A DNA stretch of 64,000 nt from Symbiodinium natans (lineage: Eukaryota; Sar; Dinophyceae; Suessiales; Symbiodiniaceae): NCBI GenBank assembly GCA_905221605.1, contig CAJNDS010000444.1, positions 1 through 64,000 on the forward strand. Reading direction: 5' to 3'. The position numbers were made by a program, and so were the translations under genes. The notes under the pieces are model-generated. The model worked only from the letters and a program-made list of their open reading frames with translations. It was not told the DNA's origin and did no database searches. Below are positions 59,216 to 64,000 of the stretch, in pieces; the first letter of the stretch is position 1, and every line of letters begins with the position of its first letter.

Positions 59216-62200
59216 CTGTCCGTCCTCTCCTAAAGCAAATATCATGCAGGCTGTTCAGGGGGAGGTTGCTGATGTTCGAAGTGGTACTTGTACACTTGTT
59301 GCTGCAAGCAGCTCTCGCTGCCAGGCGTTTCAGCTTCCGCCAGAGAAAGTGGTAAAGGCATGCTGCAAGCCATCAAGCTGAGATTTACAAAGGAGATCCA
59401 AAAAAGGAGATCCCTTCAAGATTTCACATGCGCAGGCCGTATCAAAAGCAGGACCACGAGTGACCACATCTGATGTTGCCGCTGCTGGCGGTCTGAGTCT
59501 GGAGGAGGCACAAAGAGCGGCAGAGTTGCAGCTCCGTGTGTTGTTCAGAAAAAAGCTCATCTTGCCAGGCGCGCAAAGGCCTGGTAGAGCTTGCTGGTGC
59601 ACTGGGGGCAAAAGCCGACATTGAGGTTTCCAAGACAGGCAGAAGATGCACCAACGGTTGTGCTTGGGAAGCCCGTCGGTCTGAAATGTCTGGAAGTGTC
59701 TCGAGATTCGTCTCGAGGTGAGCTCGTTTATCGCTTCCCATCCGACGTGAAGGGGGCATTGTCAAAGGCTTCTTCAGCTGCAGCAGCTCGGGAGGTGCGG
59801 ACAGTGCAGACTTGTCACATCTTGATCATCTTGTCTTTGGGCACCGCATATGGTGACATTAGATGACCTTGTGTGGACATTTTCTGCAGGCATGGAACAA
59901 AGCCAAGCCGACCGCTACTTGGCTTGAGCTTGAGCATGCATCGAATGCATCGAAACCATGGTTGTAGGTGACAGTCAGCTCGAGGTTTTCACAGCACTCC
60001 GAGCTGCTTTCGGTGTGGCTCTATTTGCTTCTATCGCTGTCATATACACAGCGATCATTGCTATCAGTACCTCCAGCTCAGACCGGGACCGTGCAAGCTG
60101 CTTTGGATGTGCTTCAGTTTCACCATGCCCGAGCCATCTCCCGTATGTTTCCGAATCATTGTGCAATGAAGTCGCCTGCATTCGTGTGTTCGTTTCCGAG
60201 AAGCTTCAGTCAAACCTTGGGCTCCCCAAGCATTGTGGACAATGTAGGTGAATATCGCGAACCGTCTGTTGGCCAGGAACCACCAGCGAAACAAATAGTA
60301 TGCAGTAAAGCAAACATGTCTAGCTTCGGAAGCCAGATGTTCATCCAGTAAGGAATGCTGGGTCTGACACACTGCTGAGCAGACATTGTTGACATTTCCA
60401 GCTGCCCTTCGATTCCGCAAGCCTGACAAGGGCTCACAGCCCAAGCTGGAAAAGGACCCTACCCTTAAACGTTGAAACCGGCCAGGCCGCAGCGCACATG
60501 TATGCAGCGTGCGTGTGTGCGACAGGGGAATAGCTTGGCTCGTCTGCGGATTGGTCATTGCAGATACCAGCATCAGCCCGGTGATTGCGATCCCCGCCAC
60601 GGCCACGTGATCCTGAAGGATGTGCAACATAGAGACAAAACACACAAAATCCTCGAGGCAGCTCTTTCAGCTGCCAACGCTGGCTGCATGCACCGAGTGC
60701 CCGTGCAGGCTGTGCTGTGCAGGTCACCAGCGGCTAGAGCGCGCCTGATTACGATCGCGCGTGATGGCATTTCAAGCTAGCGAGGCCCTTGCAACAGTGT
60801 CGTCCAGCCGATGAGTTTGAGAATGACACGGCCAGTGTGCTTCTATGCAGGCATGCGCACGCACGCGCACACAGACAGCGTAGACTAGCGCTCTGTCCAG
60901 GTGTCTCGTGAAGTTGGCTCTACACTTCGCCCGCGTTGTTTCCGTTGCAGCCCCCCAAGTTTGCAGAGTTCGCCCAACATCATCATTGGAAAAGAAGACG
61001 GATTCACAACGAGCAGCCACGTCGAACTGCTAATCTGTTGTTTTGACTGCCTTGATCCAGCTTGTTCGTTTCCATACGACATCCATCAATTCCGTGGAAT
61101 CGGAGTGCCACAGTTTTTTTGGCAGGACCGCGATGACCGACGAAGAGGTGGAGACTCATTTGGCGGAGGTGGCTTTGGCTTTGGTCCGACGCTTTATTAC
61201 GGCCCGTCGTTGCTTGGCAGCAGCAGCTTCGTTGTGCACCTTTAGGCTTGGACAGGTTGGTGAGGTGTGTCAAGCCCGAAGCCGCGAAGCGCTTCATTCT
61301 GCCCTGGTTCCAGCCAAAATGAGGATTCTAGGGGAAGGTGTTTGTAGAGGCCTGTTGGCTAAGACCCCGTAGTTAAGGCTCCGGGGACAGCTAGGAAACC
61401 AACAGGGAGAAAGCTCAGAGACTGAGACCTTTGAAATTGAGTCTATGTTCTTGAGTTGAAAACCAGATTGATGGGGAGCTAAATGAAAGCCACCGAACAT
61501 GATGTGGCCATTTTGGCTATGAAGCCCCAATGGATTGGGGGGCAATTTCAAAGTGCCCACCCAACCCACCCTGGGGGGGTCCGATCTACCAAAGGTGGAT
61601 CGGCCTCCGAGCTACGACGTGGGATCAGTCCACCTCCTGATATTGAGTGAGAAGAGCTAGTGTACTTTTCTGGGGACATTGCGCCATAATCTCACTCCAG
61701 GAACTAGTTCAGGCGACGCAGGATTTGCAGATCATCGTGGAAGTTGAGATTGCAGGTAACTTGCCTGGGTTATAAAAAAGGTAACTTGCGAAAAAAAGGG
61801 CCGCGTTTGGTGAAGGTATGTGCAGGTTCATGGTAAACAGACGGAGACCTTTCAATCTGCATCAACGTCTACCAAACAGAATCAGTGGTTACAGATTTGG
61901 AAAGCTTGTGTCAAGAGCAGTCAGTGGGCGTGATTCGCGTGACAGACTGAAGTTGAAAAATCGCCTGTTCCGCACAAGCCTTGCAATGTCTGGGCTAGGT
62001 GCTCAGCAGGATCTTGCGGTGCGATGTTTGTAAGCGTACTGGGTTTGGTGCGTGCAGCCGGCTTGTCTGGGACTGATCTTCTTGCTATGGCCCCGGTACA
62101 CGTGACATCTGTGACATGCTTGCTCAGTACTGCTTGTTCCGTGGTGTGTGATGTGGGTTTATGAACCCAGAGAGCTCCAACGGGTTCATAGGCAGACCTT

Positions 62201-64000
62201 CCCTTTGCCACAGACACGTGGATCGCGCATATCGAATTCGTATTCGTTAGCCGGCCAGATCCCTCTTCGCTTCCAAGGCTGTAGGTGTTGTGGAAATCAG
62301 ATAAGTAGGTCTGTCAACTGGGATCACAAGGAGAAGGCTCTGCTTCACAGTCCACAGTGGACCCTCTCCCAGCGACCCGGTGCCGAGATATCTTCAGGAA
62401 ACTGGACTCTGCGCTAGGAGGGGCGTCATCTAGAAGTTCACGTCAACCAGCCACACTGTTCTCCGGCCGAAGTGAGGATGCCTGTCTGGCATCCTGAGGA
62501 GCTTGTCAAGCTCGAGCTTTGGAGCTGGAGGCATTTAAGTGAACCTAGTTTCATGACAGGGTTAGTCTCTGAATGAGGGTCCTGCCCGGACATATTCAAT
62601 GTTCTTTGTGAACCAAACCAACATAAACCAACCGATGCCGTCAGGGCATGAGAAAAAAAACGAGAGCGATGTGTGGCTGGTCACGTTGCCAGATGACTCG
62701 GTTATGCGTTCAGCCATGCGACCAGCAGCTGTAATGTGGTGGGCGCCGCTTCAGGCCTTTCGACGTTATATTTTACAGACCATATTACTCGTATGGTGGC
62801 GTCTACGATGAGCGCCTTGGTGAGCAGGTAGCTTGCCGTTTGAGATCCTCATCGCAAGCCCTCTAATTCTCTTGCAGTTGGCAGCCTCGAAATTCACCGC
62901 CGAAAATGGGCTTCCTCGAATCCGTGTACAGCATCTTGGCTGTCAGTAATTTGATGCAAGATGCTTCATGCAAATTTTGTCTCAACACCAGGCTTCGTCT
63001 TTGGCGATGGGGATCCGAATTCTGGCCGCTGCTAGCTGAAACAGCTTGTTCGAGAACGGCATGTTGGCGCATTTTGGCACATTGCCCCAACTTTACCACT
63101 GAGGCTTGGATCGACAACTTGCGGCTGTGGCAGCTCTAGCCAGACGGAACGGAGGAGTTTTGACAGCCGAACAGATGGCGCCGTTGAGCCTTGACTGACA
63201 CGAGAACTGTTTGAGGTGGGAATCCTAGCAATCCGACGGCTTGCTAAAACAGTGCATGATTGGGCAGTGGGAAATGCAAGCTCTGAGGCTAGACCCACCA
63301 GCATACAAATCCCCGGACGCCACATACAATGCTGCTCAGCTTCGACATTTGTCAGAGTCTTTTGCGCCTATGTTTCAGGGGCTGTTGCAGCATTAAGTGC
63401 CCTTAGCCCTTAGCGAGTTGTTGGCTTGTATCTTCCAGTGGCGTCTGAACGGTTGCAAGATGCTGTTCGGCAATCTCTCTTGAGGTAAATGAAAGCTGGG
63501 TGCTGCCGGCCGTTTCAAGGCTGAACGCAAGGCCTGAAGTGGCAGATGATGGACACATCGCTTGGCGCTCAGCAGGCAAATCGTACAGCTATCTTGAATG
63601 CTAAAGCCGGCAACATGGTAAACCCTCATCTTGCTTCTTCGTGCTGCAATGTTTTCCGTCTAAAGGTTTACATTTTCGACGACTTACAGACCACAGCAGG
63701 CATGGTAGATCACGGAGGAGTTTTTCAGCCTGCAATGACGTGAGAGGTGAACTTTCTTCTTGCAAGCCCCCGGCGATCTTGGAGGCGTGAATTGCGCAAT
63801 TCGGTTTGCGCATACGTTTGCGCTGAAGTTTGAGCCTACTGTGGGCTGGCCCGGTTAGGACACGCAAGCTAGTAGCTGAAGTTGTTGCTGGCTTGCCAGG
63901 AGGACGAGGTTCCTTTCTCATTGGCAGATGAGGGCAATCTCACGCTTGTGGTATTGCTAGGCCGGTCTCGCGCTGTCCTGCATGTTGCCATTATGTATGT
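59216..64000. other. no gene recognised
   Basis: Some frames are mildly protein-like, for example 59591-59866 (VVLGKPVGLKCLEVSRDSS) and 61043-61372 (TDEEVETHLAEVALALVRR), but none matches a family I know and none shows clear splice partners. No RNA gene seen. Confidence 0.35.

Noticed and set aside
60901-61245. Gly-rich ORF (GGDSFGGGGFGFGPTLYYG) as a host membrane protein exon
   Set aside because: An overlapping frame is equally protein-like and no partner exon or splice site could be identified.

Overview
The window looks like nuclear DNA of a dinoflagellate, most likely a symbiodiniacean type (inference). The signs are heptanucleotide telomere-like repeats of the CCCTAAA/TTTAGGG class, DNA made mostly of retroelements with few continuous host genes, LINE/copia proteins of the kind seen in dinoflagellates, and element 5' ends that match the 3' end of the dinoflagellate spliced leader (SL). 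No rRNA, tRNA or intact host gene was recognised.

Layout. (1) 1-5400: a scrambled graveyard of virus-like genes (capsid-like C-terminus, fibre, fibre with a Peptidase_S74-type chaperone domain, retroviral-type integrase) mixed with pieces of a reverse transcriptase/RNase H element on both strands. (2) 5409-32984: a young copia-type LTR retrotransposon with near-identical 396/397-bp LTRs, a TSD-like CCCTTTG on both sides, a PBS, a PPT and one 2772-residue polyprotein (Gag, protease, integrase, RT, RNase H and a C-terminal cytosine-methyltransferase-like domain). A second protein-like ORF lies in another frame of the same DNA. (3) Its 3' LTR is split 15 bases in by about 18 kb of nested non-LTR elements: four related 2.0-3.6 kb non-coding units (U1-U4) followed by an 8.2-kb LINE (ORF1; endonuclease-RT ORF2; RNase H remnant; third ORF). 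Units and LINE share the same head, the same tail, the same 14-bp target repeat and a dispersed family of bulged hairpins. (4) 32985-46600: repeat-rich DNA with TTCGAA arrays, 8- and 9-bp minisatellites, interstitial telomere-like arrays, a run of palindromes, a LINE RT relic and a 1.8-kb CT microsatellite containing a 100-N gap. (5) 47000-54600: several decayed copies of the C-terminal part of another retroelement family. (6) 54600-64000: no gene I can support, only small repeats.

The most interesting system is the nested LINE/unit assembly. All five copies begin with TGGCTCAAG, the last nine bases of the SL, in three different flanking contexts, which suggests that SL trans-spliced RNAs were reverse transcribed. 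The shared 3' tail and more than 25 hairpins of the form CCTC-(2-4 variable pairs)-loop-T-GAGG, with compensatory changes in the stem, suggest an RNA recognition system by which the LINE proteins handle both their own RNA and the non-coding units. Some hairpins sit in frame inside the LINE's own ORFs and encode an A-S-x-x-A-E-G peptide.
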